A DNA stretch of 64,000 bases from CAYQQJ01 sp964419935. GTDB taxonomy: Bacteria > Pseudomonadota > Gammaproteobacteria > Pseudomonadales > Cellvibrionaceae. The DNA lies in the NCBI GenBank assembly GCA_964419935.1, contig CAYQQJ010000006.1:1-64000 (forward strand), read 5' to 3'. A program made the position numbers and the translations under genes. The notes under the pieces were generated by a model. It saw only the letters and a list, made by a program, of their open reading frames with translations, was not told the DNA's origin and ran no database searches. Positions 1-8,459 of this stretch are shown in pieces. Numbering within the stretch: position 1 is the stretch's first letter; every line of letters begins with the position of its first letter.

Positions 1-147
1 CAGTTAAACTCAACATACAAGGGCGAAAAAGCGTCAAGCGCCTTCCGCCAATTTTTTAATGAAAACCCGTCGTTCGGTGGCGAGCCTCACCCTTGGTCTT
101 TGGCTTGTGGCTTTTACTTTTCCCTTTTCCCTTTCTTTAGCTTGCAG

Positions 148-1074
148 CTATCCCCCCAAACACTCCTCAAAGCTGCGGCCCAGGTCAAGAATAAGCTCGG
201 CGTAGGTTTTGATTTCGGGGTTCAGGGCGAGAGGGTCCGCTTTGACAATCGGCAGTTTCACCAGCTGCTGGAGGCGCGCGGTGGCGTTTGCGGGCTCGCC
301 GGCTTCGACAATCAAACAACGGGCATCGCGGAGGCGATTGATGGTTTCCATTGTGTGCTTCGCGCTAAGGCTTTGGTCCGGCAGAGCCGATACCGCCGCC
401 AACTGTGTCAGGTTGAAATGATCGGCAAAGTATCCGAAGGCGTCGTGGCTGACGCCGAATCCATGGCTGGCATGGGGCCGCAGGCGAGCAGCCACGGACT
501 GGTCCGCAGCCGCCAGGCCGGCCTTTGCCCGCTGCAGATTAGCAGAAAATTCCGGGGCGGCGGCAGGTCGCAGTTCCGATAACCTCTGGGCGATTGCGTC
601 GAGCATCACGGCACCATTCGCCGGGCTCAGCCACAGATGCAGATCCTGGCCGTGGTGGTGATGTGCCTCTGCCGGTCCGTCAGTCCTCGCTGTATGATGA
701 GGCTCGTGCCCAACAGCTAGGCCCGGCAGCTGCGCCAGTGTCAGACTGCGTTCCGCTCGCCCTTCTGCCAGCCGCGTAAGAAACCGCTCGAACTCCGGCC
801 CAAGCCAGACCAGCAAATCGGCCCGCTGAACCTTTCTAACGTCGGAAATGCGCAAGCTGTAATGATGGGGCGAGGCGGCACCGTCCAGCAGTACCTGGAC
901 GTCCGCCCGATCACCGGCAATATCTTCAACCATGAGCGCCAAGGGGCGAATGCTTGTTACCACCGCCACGGGCGCTTCCGCCGCGGAGGCCGTTGCACCC
1001 AGCATTGGCAGCGGCATCAACCACACCAACCACCGCGCCGACTTCCGCCAAGCTTTCCACCATTGTCTCTGCAT
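148..1074 (-). CDS. znuA: Zinc ABC transporter, periplasmic zinc-binding protein ZnuA
   Basis: Captures Zn2+ in the periplasm and delivers it to the ZnuBC permease. The product is about 308 residues with a Sec signal peptide (basic RKSAR, hydrophobic core, cleavage near ATASA). It has the SPHHYSL metal-ligand region near residue 70, a histidine-rich loop around residues 123-141 and the HLWLSP ligand motif, all typical of cluster A-I zinc-binding proteins. I chose the ATG at 1074; a TTG at 1092 would add six residues and encroach further on the operator. It diverges from zur-znuC-znuB across a short region containing a Zur-box-like palindrome, so zinc-dependent repression is expected. Downstream to the window edge (1-147) I see no gene. 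Confidence 0.93.
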   Translation of the reverse strand: MQRQWWKAWRKSARWLVWLMPLPMLGATASAAEAPVAVVTSIRPLALMVEDIAGDRADVQVLLDGAASPHHYSLRISDVRKVQRADLLVWLGPEFERFLTRLAEGRAERSLTLAQLPGLAVGHEPHHTARTDGPAEAHHHHGQDLHLWLSPANGAVMLDAIAQRLSELRPAAAPEFSANLQRAKAGLAAADQSVAARLRPHASHGFGVSHDAFGYFADHFNLTQLAAVSALPDQSLSAKHTMETINRLRDARCLIVEAGEPANATARLQQLVKLPIVKADPLALNPEIKTYAELILDLGRSFEECLGG

Positions 1075-1101
1075 CACTGTAGGATTATCCAACCGCCAAA
1101 A

Positions 1102-1120
1102 GGGTTATATGATAACATAT
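1102..1120. promoter_or_regulatory. Probable Zur operator between znuA and zur
   Basis: The core GTTAT-ATG-ATAAC at 1104-1116 is a perfect 5+5 inverted repeat in AT-rich flanks and resembles the gammaproteobacterial Zur box. It lies about 30 bp upstream of the znuA start and about 30 bp upstream of the preferred zur start, so one bound dimer could repress both directions. The match to the family consensus is from memory. Confidence 0.7.
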
Positions 1121-1147
1121 CGCCTGTTTTCCCCGAGCCCAATTGCC

Positions 1148-1717
1148 ATGCCAAATCCGCTGGATTGCCCCGCCCACAACCATCACGCCTGCATCGCTGA
1201 CGCCCTTGCACGCGCGCAGCAGTTGTGCAGCCAACGCGGCGTGCGGCTAACGCCACTGCGCAGAACGGTGCTGGAACTGGTGTGGCAGAACCATAAGCCC
1301 CTGGGCGCTTACGCGCTGATGGCCATGCTGGCCAGTGAAGACACTCGCCGGGTTGCTCCGCCGACTGTATATCGCGCGCTCGATTTTCTGCTGGAGAACG
1401 GCTTGATCCACCGGGTCCACCGGCTCAACGCATATATTGGCTGCCCCGATCCCGAACATCCCCATGCGGGAAATCTGCTGATCTGCAAGCTCTGTGGGGT
1501 CGCTCAGGAAGTGGATTCAGCGCCTTTAACCAGCGCGATACAGCAGGTGGCAAAGCAATCCCAGTTCAACAGTGAAGACCATACGTTGGAAGTGATTGGT
1601 TTGTGCAATCGCTGTAGTGCTGGAGAGGGTGCTGGAGAGAGCGCTGGAGAGAGTCTTGGCGATACTGGGGAAAATAGTGTCAGAGATATGAAACATGGCA
1701 CCGGAGCCGGCTCATGA
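1148..1717 (+). CDS. zur: Zinc uptake regulator Zur (Fur family)
   Basis: Zn2+-responsive repressor of zinc uptake genes. The 189-residue product has the Fur-family winged helix (recognition helix around VAPPTVYRALDFL), a histidine/aspartate-rich hinge (CPDPEHPHAGN) and two structural zinc pairs, CKLC and CNRC. The N-terminus with CPAHNHHAC is typical of Zur rather than Fur. The start at 1148 is preferred because an in-frame ATG at 1109 lies inside the operator palindrome; the frame is open further upstream without family similarity. The C-terminal tail after CNRC is low-complexity (AGEGAGESAGES) and probably disordered. It overlaps znuC by four bases (ATGA), indicating translational coupling. 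Confidence 0.93.
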   Translation: MPNPLDCPAHNHHACIADALARAQQLCSQRGVRLTPLRRTVLELVWQNHKPLGAYALMAMLASEDTRRVAPPTVYRALDFLLENGLIHRVHRLNAYIGCPDPEHPHAGNLLICKLCGVAQEVDSAPLTSAIQQVAKQSQFNSEDHTLEVIGLCNRCSAGEGAGESAGESLGDTGENSVRDMKHGTGAGS

Positions 1718-2550
1718 CAGAGCCGCTGGTATCCCTACGCAACGCCAGTGTGCAGAACAACGGGCAAAGCCTGCTGCACGACATTTCTCTGGATCTCCAC
1801 CCGGGAGAAATCGTCACTGTTATTGGCCCCAACGGCGCCGGCAAGAGCACGTTGGTGAAACTTACCACCGGCCTGCTGAGCGCGAGTCACGGCACAGTCA
1901 CCCGCCAGTCTGGCCTGCGCATTGGCTATATGCCGCAAAAGCTGGCCTTCGACGCCAGCCTGCCACTCACCGTCCAACGTTTTCTGACGCTTTCGAACTC
2001 GGATACCGGCCAGGTTGAGCAGGCCAAAGCGCGGCTCAACATCACTCACCTGAGCCACAAGGCGGTGCAGGTGCTGTCGGGCGGCGAGCTGCAACGCGTA
2101 CTTCTGGCACGGGCCCTACTGCGACAACCACAGCTTCTGGTGCTGGATGAACCGGTACAGGGGGTGGATATTACCGGGCAAACGGAGCTCTACGAACTGA
2201 TCACCCGCTTGCGCGATGAATTGGGCTGCGGGATCCTGATGGTGTCCCACGACTTGCACCTGGTGATGGCGCAAACGGACCGGGTGGTCTGCCTCAATCA
2301 CCATATTTGTTGCCAGGGCCAGCCGGAGAATGTCAGCGCAGATCCGGCCTACCTGGAATTGTTCGGTCGCGCGGCCGCCGAGAGCATGGCGGTCTATACC
2401 CACAGGCACGATCACAGCCATAACCTGCACGGTGACGTGGTCAGCGCCGGACCCTGCCAACACGGCTCTGGCGCCAACGCCGATGGCCTCAGCCACAGCA
2501 ACGACCATGACCATGACCACCATGGTCACCCGCCACATCGCGAGCACTGA
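1714..2550 (+). CDS. znuC: Zinc ABC transporter ATP-binding protein ZnuC with His-rich tail
   Basis: ATPase subunit driving zinc import through ZnuB. The sequence shows Walker A GPNGAGKST at residues 38-46, the signature LSGGELQRV at 121-129, Walker B LLVLDEP at 141-147 and the H-loop histidine at 179. The family core ends near residue 225. A tail of about 50 residues follows that is very rich in His and Asp (for example HSNDHDHDHHGH), a probable cytoplasmic zinc-binding or sensing extension. The start is fixed by the ATGA overlap with zur. Confidence 0.95.
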   Translation: MTEPLVSLRNASVQNNGQSLLHDISLDLHPGEIVTVIGPNGAGKSTLVKLTTGLLSASHGTVTRQSGLRIGYMPQKLAFDASLPLTVQRFLTLSNSDTGQVEQAKARLNITHLSHKAVQVLSGGELQRVLLARALLRQPQLLVLDEPVQGVDITGQTELYELITRLRDELGCGILMVSHDLHLVMAQTDRVVCLNHHICCQGQPENVSADPAYLELFGRAAAESMAVYTHRHDHSHNLHGDVVSAGPCQHGSGANADGLSHSNDHDHDHHGHPPHREH

Positions 2551-2551
2551 T

Positions 2552-3340
2552 ATGCCTGATTTCCTTCTTCATGCACTGATTGCCGGCCTGGGCGTTGCTC
2601 TGGTGGCCGGCCCCCTTGGTTGCTTTGCCGTCTGGCGACGGATGGCCTATTTCGGCGATACGCTCGCCCACTCGGCGCTGGTTGGGGTGGCCCTGGGCCT
2701 GCTGCTCAATATCAATATCACCATCGCCATTGTCTGCTGCTGCCTGTTTCTGGCGCTGCTACTGGTTCAGCTGCAACGGCAGCGGAGCCTGGCCAGCGAC
2801 ACCCTGCTCGGCATCCTGTCCCACTCGGCGCTGGCGCTGGGGCTGGTCAGTGTCAGCCTGTTTGCGGATGCCCGTATCGATCTATTCGCCTACCTGTTCG
2901 GCGACCTGTTGACCACCACGGCAGCGGATACCGCGACGATTCTGGCCGTTGCGGGCGCTGTACTTGTTGTGATCCTGGTCTTGTGGCGTCGCCTGCTTGC
3001 CATGACCATTGATGAAGATCTGGCGCGGGTGGAAGGCGAACCTGTCGCCGCCCTGCGGACGCTGTTGATGTTGTTGATGGCACTGGTAATCGCCATAGCG
3101 ATGAAGGTGGTAGGCGTTCTACTGATCACTGCGCTCTTGATCATTCCAGCGGCCACCAGCCGGCGGTTGACACGCACTCCCGAAGCCATGGCTGTGATTG
3201 CGTCCATTCTGGGCTGCCTGTCGGTGATGGGCGGGCTCACGGCCTCCTGGTTTGTGGACACACCGGCGGGGCCCTCAATCGTGCTTACGGGCTCAGCGCT
3301 GTTCGTCGCGGCTTATGCAATCAAACGTCGGCCCCTGTAG
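2552..3340 (+). CDS. znuB: Zinc ABC transporter permease ZnuB
   Basis: Membrane-spanning subunit of the zinc importer, ABC-3 family. The 262-residue product begins MPDFLLHALIAGLG and is almost entirely hydrophobic helices, with the conserved early segment GDTLAHSALVGVALG and the late segment VVGVLLITALLIIPAATS. The start at 2552 directly follows the znuC stop and removes a non-homologous N-terminal extension of the open frame. It is the last gene of zur-znuC-znuB. The following 290 bp to the next gene contains only a GC palindrome at 3416-3427 without a T-tract. Confidence 0.94.
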   Translation: MPDFLLHALIAGLGVALVAGPLGCFAVWRRMAYFGDTLAHSALVGVALGLLLNINITIAIVCCCLFLALLLVQLQRQRSLASDTLLGILSHSALALGLVSVSLFADARIDLFAYLFGDLLTTTAADTATILAVAGAVLVVILVLWRRLLAMTIDEDLARVEGEPVAALRTLLMLLMALVIAIAMKVVGVLLITALLIIPAATSRRLTRTPEAMAVIASILGCLSVMGGLTASWFVDTPAGPSIVLTGSALFVAAYAIKRRPL

Positions 3341-3630
3341 CTGGATCCCCTTCCTGTATAGCCGGCCAACCGGCCCTCTTGCATAGCGCTTTCCCTTAAC
3401 ACTTCCTGGTAGCACGGCGGCGCCGCCTGCGGGCATCCGCATTGAGAAAAAAAGCACGTCAATGTGCAAAACTCGCTATTGGTTCACAAACCCGCTCACA
3501 ACTCGCGCATTGGGTCACAGTATTCTTGTGCAACCTGCCGCAGTGATCTACTTTTTCAAAGAAGGCTCTATCCCTCTCCCCCTGAACTTTGCGCGAATCG
3601 CTGACAGTCAAAATAAAAGAACACCATGGG

Positions 3631-5316
3631 ATGCGCAGTATGAACACCGCGAACGCGACACCCGACAGCCCACTCGCCCCCACGTCCAGCTGGCCGGCCC
3701 CCCTGCGTCACGCTGCCTTTACCTTTAGTATCGCGCTCTTGTTATTGGCCGCCGCCTATGTGGTTTACGCCACCGGCGGCACCAGCTATGCGTATCCCTA
3801 TGTCGCCCTGATTCCGGTCATTCTCGCCGCCGCAATTTATAGGGTCCTGGGCGGCCTGGTTGCTGCAGCCACTGCAGGGGTGCTGATCGGCCCATGGATG
3901 CCTCTTGAAGTGGAGCTGGGGTTGATGCAGGAAACCACCAACTGGGTGGTACGGCTACTCCTGTTCATGGCGCTCGGGGGCTTCACCGGCAGCCTATTCG
4001 CGCGTCTGTCCGCAACATCCCGTGCCCGCGAACGAATTATGCGTGTAGACAGCTGTGGTTTGCCGAATCAAACCGCGCTACTCGCAGATCTCTCCACGGC
4101 GATGACAGCGGCTGCTCGAGATGAATCAAAAGTAGGCCTGGTTCTGGTGCAAATCGCGGATCTGTCTGAAATCCTGCGTGGCATAGGCGGCGATTCCGGC
4201 GATGCCCTGGTCAGCGCCATCGGCCAGAATCTTAGCCGGCAAATCCACCCCGCCCAGGTTTACCGGCTTGGCGTTTCAGAGCTGGTGGTATTGTTGCGTT
4301 ACCAGCGTTTTGAGCAGCTATGCGAAACTGTTGACAAGATCTCTGCCGTGGGCGAAGAATCGGTAATGATTCATGGCTTACCGGTTCGCGCGCAGCTTGT
4401 CTCCGGCGTCAGCCACACAGGGCATCGATGCATTCAGGCGAAGGAGCTTATCCGACAAATGCGGGTGGCCGCCTTCGAAGCTATGGAACAGCAGCAACCG
4501 GTCTGCTATTACACTGCAGAATACGAGAGCAATACCGCCGACAGCATCTTGATGATTGCCCAGGTTCGTCACGCGCTGGCGGGCGGAGAGTTCGAGCTGC
4601 ATTTTCAGCCTAAAATCCGGCTGCTCGATGGCGCGGTTTGCGGTTGTGAAGGCTTGATCCGTTGGCGCAAGGACCCGGACTCAGTGATAGCACCGGGGCT
4701 GTTTATGCCGAAAGTGGAGCGCACTACCCTGATTTCTCCGGTAACGCGGTTTGTCGCCATGGAAGCAGCAAGCTTTCTGCGAGCTTCCGACGCGGGGCCG
4801 ATCAGCATCAACTTTGCGGTCAGCAATCTGTTTGACGAAAATCTGTTGAAATGGCTGCTGCAGTTTGTGCAGGATGGCGCTATTCCGCCGCATACACTGG
4901 AAATTGAAATCACCGAAGGCGCGTTGATTCGGGATCCGGAAGCGGCCAAAGTCATCATACAACGACTGCGGACAGCGGGAATTGCGGTGATGCTGGACGA
5001 TTTTGGTACCGGCTACTCCTCGTTCGAGCATCTTCGTCATTTGCCCATTTCCGGACTCAAGATCGACCGCGCGTTTGTGCGGGATCTGGAAACCGATCGG
5101 CGCGCGTGGAAAATGATGGCCTGCATGATTGATGTTGCCCATGCCCTGGACCTAACAGTGACAGCCGAAGGCGTGGAGACCGCAGGTCAGGCACAACTAC
5201 TGCGCGAGCTGAAATGCGATCTCGCGCAGGGCTACTACTACGCGCGGCCGATGCCGGCGCACGAATACAATGAATGGCTGACGCATTATGAGCGGGAGTT
5301 GAAGCTCCAGGCGTGA
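3631..5316 (+). CDS. Membrane protein with degenerate GGDEF and EAL domains
   Basis: Probable cyclic-di-GMP phosphodiesterase. The first ~130 residues contain several hydrophobic helices forming a membrane sensor region. A GGDEF fold follows, but its signature is degenerate: the expected GGDEF is replaced by GVSEL, so cyclase activity is unlikely. The C-terminal EAL domain keeps the expected catalytic set: EGL in place of EAL (glutamate kept), SINFA, EIEITE, LDDFGTGYSS, LKID, AEGVET and QGYY, so hydrolysis of c-di-GMP is plausible. The start is uncertain: 3631, 3640 and a TTG at 3589 are all in frame. It sits 173 bp upstream of an HD-GYP gene on the same strand. Confidence 0.85.
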   Translation: MRSMNTANATPDSPLAPTSSWPAPLRHAAFTFSIALLLLAAAYVVYATGGTSYAYPYVALIPVILAAAIYRVLGGLVAAATAGVLIGPWMPLEVELGLMQETTNWVVRLLLFMALGGFTGSLFARLSATSRARERIMRVDSCGLPNQTALLADLSTAMTAAARDESKVGLVLVQIADLSEILRGIGGDSGDALVSAIGQNLSRQIHPAQVYRLGVSELVVLLRYQRFEQLCETVDKISAVGEESVMIHGLPVRAQLVSGVSHTGHRCIQAKELIRQMRVAAFEAMEQQQPVCYYTAEYESNTADSILMIAQVRHALAGGEFELHFQPKIRLLDGAVCGCEGLIRWRKDPDSVIAPGLFMPKVERTTLISPVTRFVAMEAASFLRASDAGPISINFAVSNLFDENLLKWLLQFVQDGAIPPHTLEIEITEGALIRDPEAAKVIIQRLRTAGIAVMLDDFGTGYSSFEHLRHLPISGLKIDRAFVRDLETDRRAWKMMACMIDVAHALDLTVTAEGVETAGQAQLLRELKCDLAQGYYYARPMPAHEYNEWLTHYERELKLQA

Positions 5317-5489
5317 CGCCTTGGCAGACAGGCTGCCAACGAGTTCGAAAACAATAATAACGTCGGCGTGCGCCGCAGCATCACCGACTATTTGATCCAA
5401 CCGCTTAAACCTGTGGCAAAAACGCGGCCGTTGCATTATTTTGCACCGAATTACGAATAACATGGATCGCTCGCAAGGACCGTTCAGTT

Positions 5490-6881
5490 ATGGCCAGCCC
5501 AATACCCAGCAGTTTCGACCCCCGAACACCGGACAGCTACGCGATTCACCTTGCGAACACCGGTGGCGGCGCGATTGCCACCCGCGATATTCATAATGAA
5601 AATGGCGTTCTGCTGGTCAAAAAAGGCTTCACAATAAAAGCGGATACCGCAGCTCGCCTGCTCACCCATAAGTTGGTCCAACCCCTTGAAACCTCTGTCG
5701 GGCTGGAAGAGGTGATTACGGCGGAGTCGCTCTTCAAAGATATCAGCGCAATTGTCAACGACGACAATGAAGCCTTGTCCATCCACCAAACACTGGATCT
5801 TGGTCGCTCCTTACGCCGGCAATGCCGGTACTTTGCCTCCTATCCGCTACTTGCGCAGAAAATTACCGTACTTTCATCCCGTCTACGCTTCGAATACACC
5901 AAAGCGGCATTCTGCGCCTGGTTTGCGCTCGCGCTGACAGAACAAATGGGGTGCAGCGAACAGGATGTATCCAACGCTTTTCTGGCTGCTCTGGTACATG
6001 ACACCGGACTGCTGCACATTGACCCTGCCATCGTCGAAAAGACCGGTTCCTACACGCCGGAGGAGTGGCGTACGCTGCAGAGTCATAGCCTCATTGCGGA
6101 TCTCTTCTTGTCCTACGTGGAAGACCTTCCAGCCGCCGCGCGCCGGGCGGTACGTGAACACCATGAACGGAGTGACGGCAGTGGTTACCCGGCAGCACTT
6201 TTCGGTGACAAACTGGGTATCCTCGGACAGGTGGTGGCAGTGGCTGACAGCGTCTGGGCAATCCGGAGGCGATCATCCACCCCCGCGTCCACCCATCACA
6301 AACTCAGCCTGGGACAGATTATATCGGCAGTTAAAATGAACCTGGATCAGCATCCCAAGGAAATCGATTTTGCACTCTATCAACTTCACCAACGAGCGGC
6401 CTTGGCGGCGGCCCACTCAAGCCAACGGAATGCGGGCGCGCGCGAGTCTCTAATCGCAACCGCTCAGCAGCTGCAAAAGCGATTTCTCTGCGCCAGCCAG
6501 CTGCGCGGTTTACTCTCCGCTGAACGATCTGATCGATTTATGCACAGCGCCTACCTTAAACTTGAACGTCTGTGGTTTGTGGTACAGGGGTCGGGATTAT
6601 TGTCCGACTCCCTGGCGCAATGGCTGAGCGACAGTTCCGAGGGTAAAGCTGCTAACCGCGAGCGCGATGAGCATGACGTTCGCGAACTGGAACTCATGTA
6701 TGGCGAACTGCACTGGCAGCTGGCGCAATTCGGGCAAATATTGCAGCTGGCACTGTTGCGCTCCGGCAATCTGAATTCCGGCACCCGTGAAGCCCTGCAA
6801 TCTGTGGTGGAGATGTTGAGTAAACCTGCCGCTGTTACAGATGCCCGCAGCATAGAGACAAAGGAGCTGGCGGCTTCATAA
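5490..6881 (+). CDS. HD-GYP domain protein, probable c-di-GMP phosphodiesterase
   Basis: 463-residue soluble protein with no membrane segment. The HD-GYP core lies around residues 130-270: the HD pair in ALVHDTGLLH near 170 and the signature HHERSDGSGYP near 224. The lysine usual in HDxGK is leucine here. The N-terminus (GVLLVKKGFTIKADTAARLL) resembles the N-terminal region found before many HD-GYP domains. The C-terminal ~180 residues are helical and not recognised. It follows another probable c-di-GMP phosphodiesterase and ends at a clear hairpin terminator. Confidence 0.85.
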   Translation: MASPIPSSFDPRTPDSYAIHLANTGGGAIATRDIHNENGVLLVKKGFTIKADTAARLLTHKLVQPLETSVGLEEVITAESLFKDISAIVNDDNEALSIHQTLDLGRSLRRQCRYFASYPLLAQKITVLSSRLRFEYTKAAFCAWFALALTEQMGCSEQDVSNAFLAALVHDTGLLHIDPAIVEKTGSYTPEEWRTLQSHSLIADLFLSYVEDLPAAARRAVREHHERSDGSGYPAALFGDKLGILGQVVAVADSVWAIRRRSSTPASTHHKLSLGQIISAVKMNLDQHPKEIDFALYQLHQRAALAAAHSSQRNAGARESLIATAQQLQKRFLCASQLRGLLSAERSDRFMHSAYLKLERLWFVVQGSGLLSDSLAQWLSDSSEGKAANRERDEHDVRELELMYGELHWQLAQFGQILQLALLRSGNLNSGTREALQSVVEMLSKPAAVTDARSIETKELAAS

Positions 6882-6902
6882 GGCGCAAATTTCTTCCATA
6901 AA

Positions 6903-6930
6903 AAAAGGCAAAGCATTGGCTTTGCCTTTT
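6903..6930. terminator. Bidirectional rho-independent terminator
   Basis: A 12-bp perfect stem (arms 6903-6914 and 6919-6930) has A-rich and T-rich outer edges, so it works in both directions. It sits between the convergent HD-GYP gene and the cold-shock gene. Confidence 0.88.
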
Positions 6931-6997
6931 CGAATCCGCCGGTAACCGGCAGTCTGTTCGCTCAAACCAGGTTCAAGCGAACAGTCGAGAATCCAGC

Positions 6998-7204
6998 TTA
7001 GATAGCTACGATGTTCTCAGCTTGTGGACCTTTCTGGCCTTGAGTTACTTTGAACTCAACGCGCTGGCCTTCGGCCAAAGTTTTGAAGCCGTCGCCTTGA
7101 ATAGCGCTGAAGTGTGCGAAAACGTCAGGGCCTGATTCTTGTTCGATGAATCCAAAACCTTTGCTTTCGTTGAACCACTTAACAGTTCCAGTAGTAGTAG
7201 ACAT
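6998..7204 (-). CDS. Cold-shock protein, CspA family
   Basis: Small nucleic-acid-binding OB-fold protein of 68 residues, acting as an RNA chaperone. It contains both RNA-binding motifs, KGFGFI and VFAHFS, and the C-terminal PQAENIVAI. The ATG at 7204 is preceded by a good ribosome site (AGGAAG about 8 bases upstream). The long upstream region on the minus strand (7205 to about 7380) without an ORF is consistent with the long structured 5' leaders of csp mRNAs. Which paralogue it is cannot be decided here. Confidence 0.95.
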   Translation of the reverse strand: MSTTTGTVKWFNESKGFGFIEQESGPDVFAHFSAIQGDGFKTLAEGQRVEFKVTQGQKGPQAENIVAI

Positions 7205-7361
7205 AATAATCTTCCTATAAATCATAAATTTTGATGGCCTCATAGAGACCGGGTTTGCTTAGACGATAGGTGTTACTTATGAAAAACAGGACGAGCTACT
7301 ACAAAGAAGACATCGTAATGGTAGGACATAAATAGGGCTATACGTTCTAGCTGTGGGTAAG

Positions 7362-7387
7362 CTTATACGCTTTCCAAATCCTGTCAA
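7362..7387 (-). promoter_or_regulatory. Possible promoter of the cold-shock gene
   Basis: Reading leftwards, a perfect TTGACA (complement of 7382-7387) is followed by TATAAG (complement of 7362-7367). The spacer is only 14 bp, shorter than ideal, so this is tentative. If used, the leader would be about 150 nt, in the range known for csp transcripts. Confidence 0.3.
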
Positions 7388-7503
7388 GCATTATTACATG
7401 GCAATGTTGCACAGTTCGCAATAACGCCAACAGGAAGTTTTCAGCCGCGATCATGCGCCGTTGCGCCCGCAATTGCAGGGAAATTCGCCGGCTCCGCGCC
7501 GCG

Positions 7504-7653
7504 CTAGAACAGATTATTACTGCCCATCAAACCGAGAATACCAATAACGATCAGATACACCGCGACGATGTAGTTGAGCAAACGAGGCACTGCCAGAATA
7601 AGAATACCGGCCACCAGGGCCAACAGAGGAGCAAGACTCAAGGTGATATTCAT
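7504..7653 (-). CDS. DUF3096 family small membrane protein
   Basis: 49-residue protein starting MNITLSLAPLLALVAGILIL and containing PRLLNYIVAVYLIVIGILGL. It is two hydrophobic helices separated by a conserved P-R-L-L-N-Y turn, the hallmark of the DUF3096 family. The function is unknown; it presumably sits in the inner membrane as a hairpin. The ATG at 7653 has a short purine-rich stretch (GGATAA) upstream. It stands alone on the minus strand between the sco1 and csp genes. Confidence 0.8.
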   Translation of the reverse strand: MNITLSLAPLLALVAGILILAVPRLLNYIVAVYLIVIGILGLMGSNNLF

Positions 7654-7792
7654 GGGTTATCCTTCATTTATCAATGGTCATTATACGGGTGAAGACTTGT
7701 TCATCAGCTGTAAAGAACGCTGACCGGCGAGAATGTGTAGGCACCCGCCGCATTTTATTCACGCCAAAGCGCGGCGCCGATCCAGGCATTTG

Positions 7793-8452
7793 CTAGTGGC
7801 TGGAAACCACCGACTGATGCACAAGCTTCAGACGCGAAAACTGGAACGGCGGCTTGTAGAACGCTTGATAATATCCCTCCGGGCTGATCAACACCAGGTT
7901 CCCGGTGTGGTCCACCGTGTAATCATCGCCAACGACGACCTTGTTAAACGCCACCCCAACCTGACGAGTAAAACGCATAATATCCAAAAACTCGCCGGTC
8001 ACACCGATAAAATCTTCATTGAAGAAGTTCAGATACTGAGCCAGCTTTTCCGGTGAATCCCGGGCTGGGTCAACACTCACCAGTACAACCTGGGTCTGCT
8101 CGCGGATGGAGTCATCGAGCGAATCATACACCCGATCCAGGGTCGCGAGTGTTGTCGGGCAAATATCGGGGCAGTGGGTGAAGCCAAAAAAGGCGATAGT
8201 CCACTTGCCTTTCAGATCCTCCAGCGTAAACGCTTCTCCGCGATGATCAACCAACGCAAAGTCATCAATCAAACGCGGCTGCTCAAACACAAAAGCGCCA
8301 TTAACCCGTAACTCGGCATCAGACAGCACTCGCGGTGAGAACACCTTGTTCAGGAAGCCGGCAAAGAAAACGATGATGACAATAAAAATAACGGCAAGGG
8401 TTTTCCAGATGCCGCGCTTCTGCTTAGTGCTTATGTCGGTTTCAGTGCTCAT
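7793..8452 (-). CDS. SCO1/SenC copper chaperone for cytochrome oxidase
   Basis: Thioredoxin-fold copper chaperone that metallates the CuA site of oxidase subunit II. The 219-residue protein has one N-terminal membrane anchor (about residues 17-35), the copper motif CPDIC with C94 and C98, and the conserved distal histidine in VDHTGN (H182). The fold faces the periplasm. It is the last gene of the leftward cox cluster, seven bases after ctaB. Confidence 0.93.
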   Translation of the reverse strand: MSTETDISTKQKRGIWKTLAVIFIVIIVFFAGFLNKVFSPRVLSDAELRVNGAFVFEQPRLIDDFALVDHRGEAFTLEDLKGKWTIAFFGFTHCPDICPTTLATLDRVYDSLDDSIREQTQVVLVSVDPARDSPEKLAQYLNFFNEDFIGVTGEFLDIMRFTRQVGVAFNKVVVGDDYTVDHTGNLVLISPEGYYQAFYKPPFQFSRLKLVHQSVVSSH

Positions 8453-8459
8453 ATCTCTA

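Noticed and set aside
117..147. Pyrimidine-rich CTTTTCCCTTTTCCC tract, with a complementary-strand counterpart near 22497
   Set aside because: Two short low-complexity matches are not enough to define a repeat family here.
932..1147. Upstream extension of the zur reading frame
   Set aside because: It crosses the divergent znuA 5' end and the operator, and Fur-family similarity starts only after 1148.
3416..3427. Perfect 12-bp GC palindrome after znuB
   Set aside because: No loop, no T-tract in the right place and too short to call a terminator or operator.
5321..5339. Hairpin TTGGCAG/CTGCCAA after the EAL gene
   Set aside because: Seven-base stem without a following T-tract; weak as a terminator.
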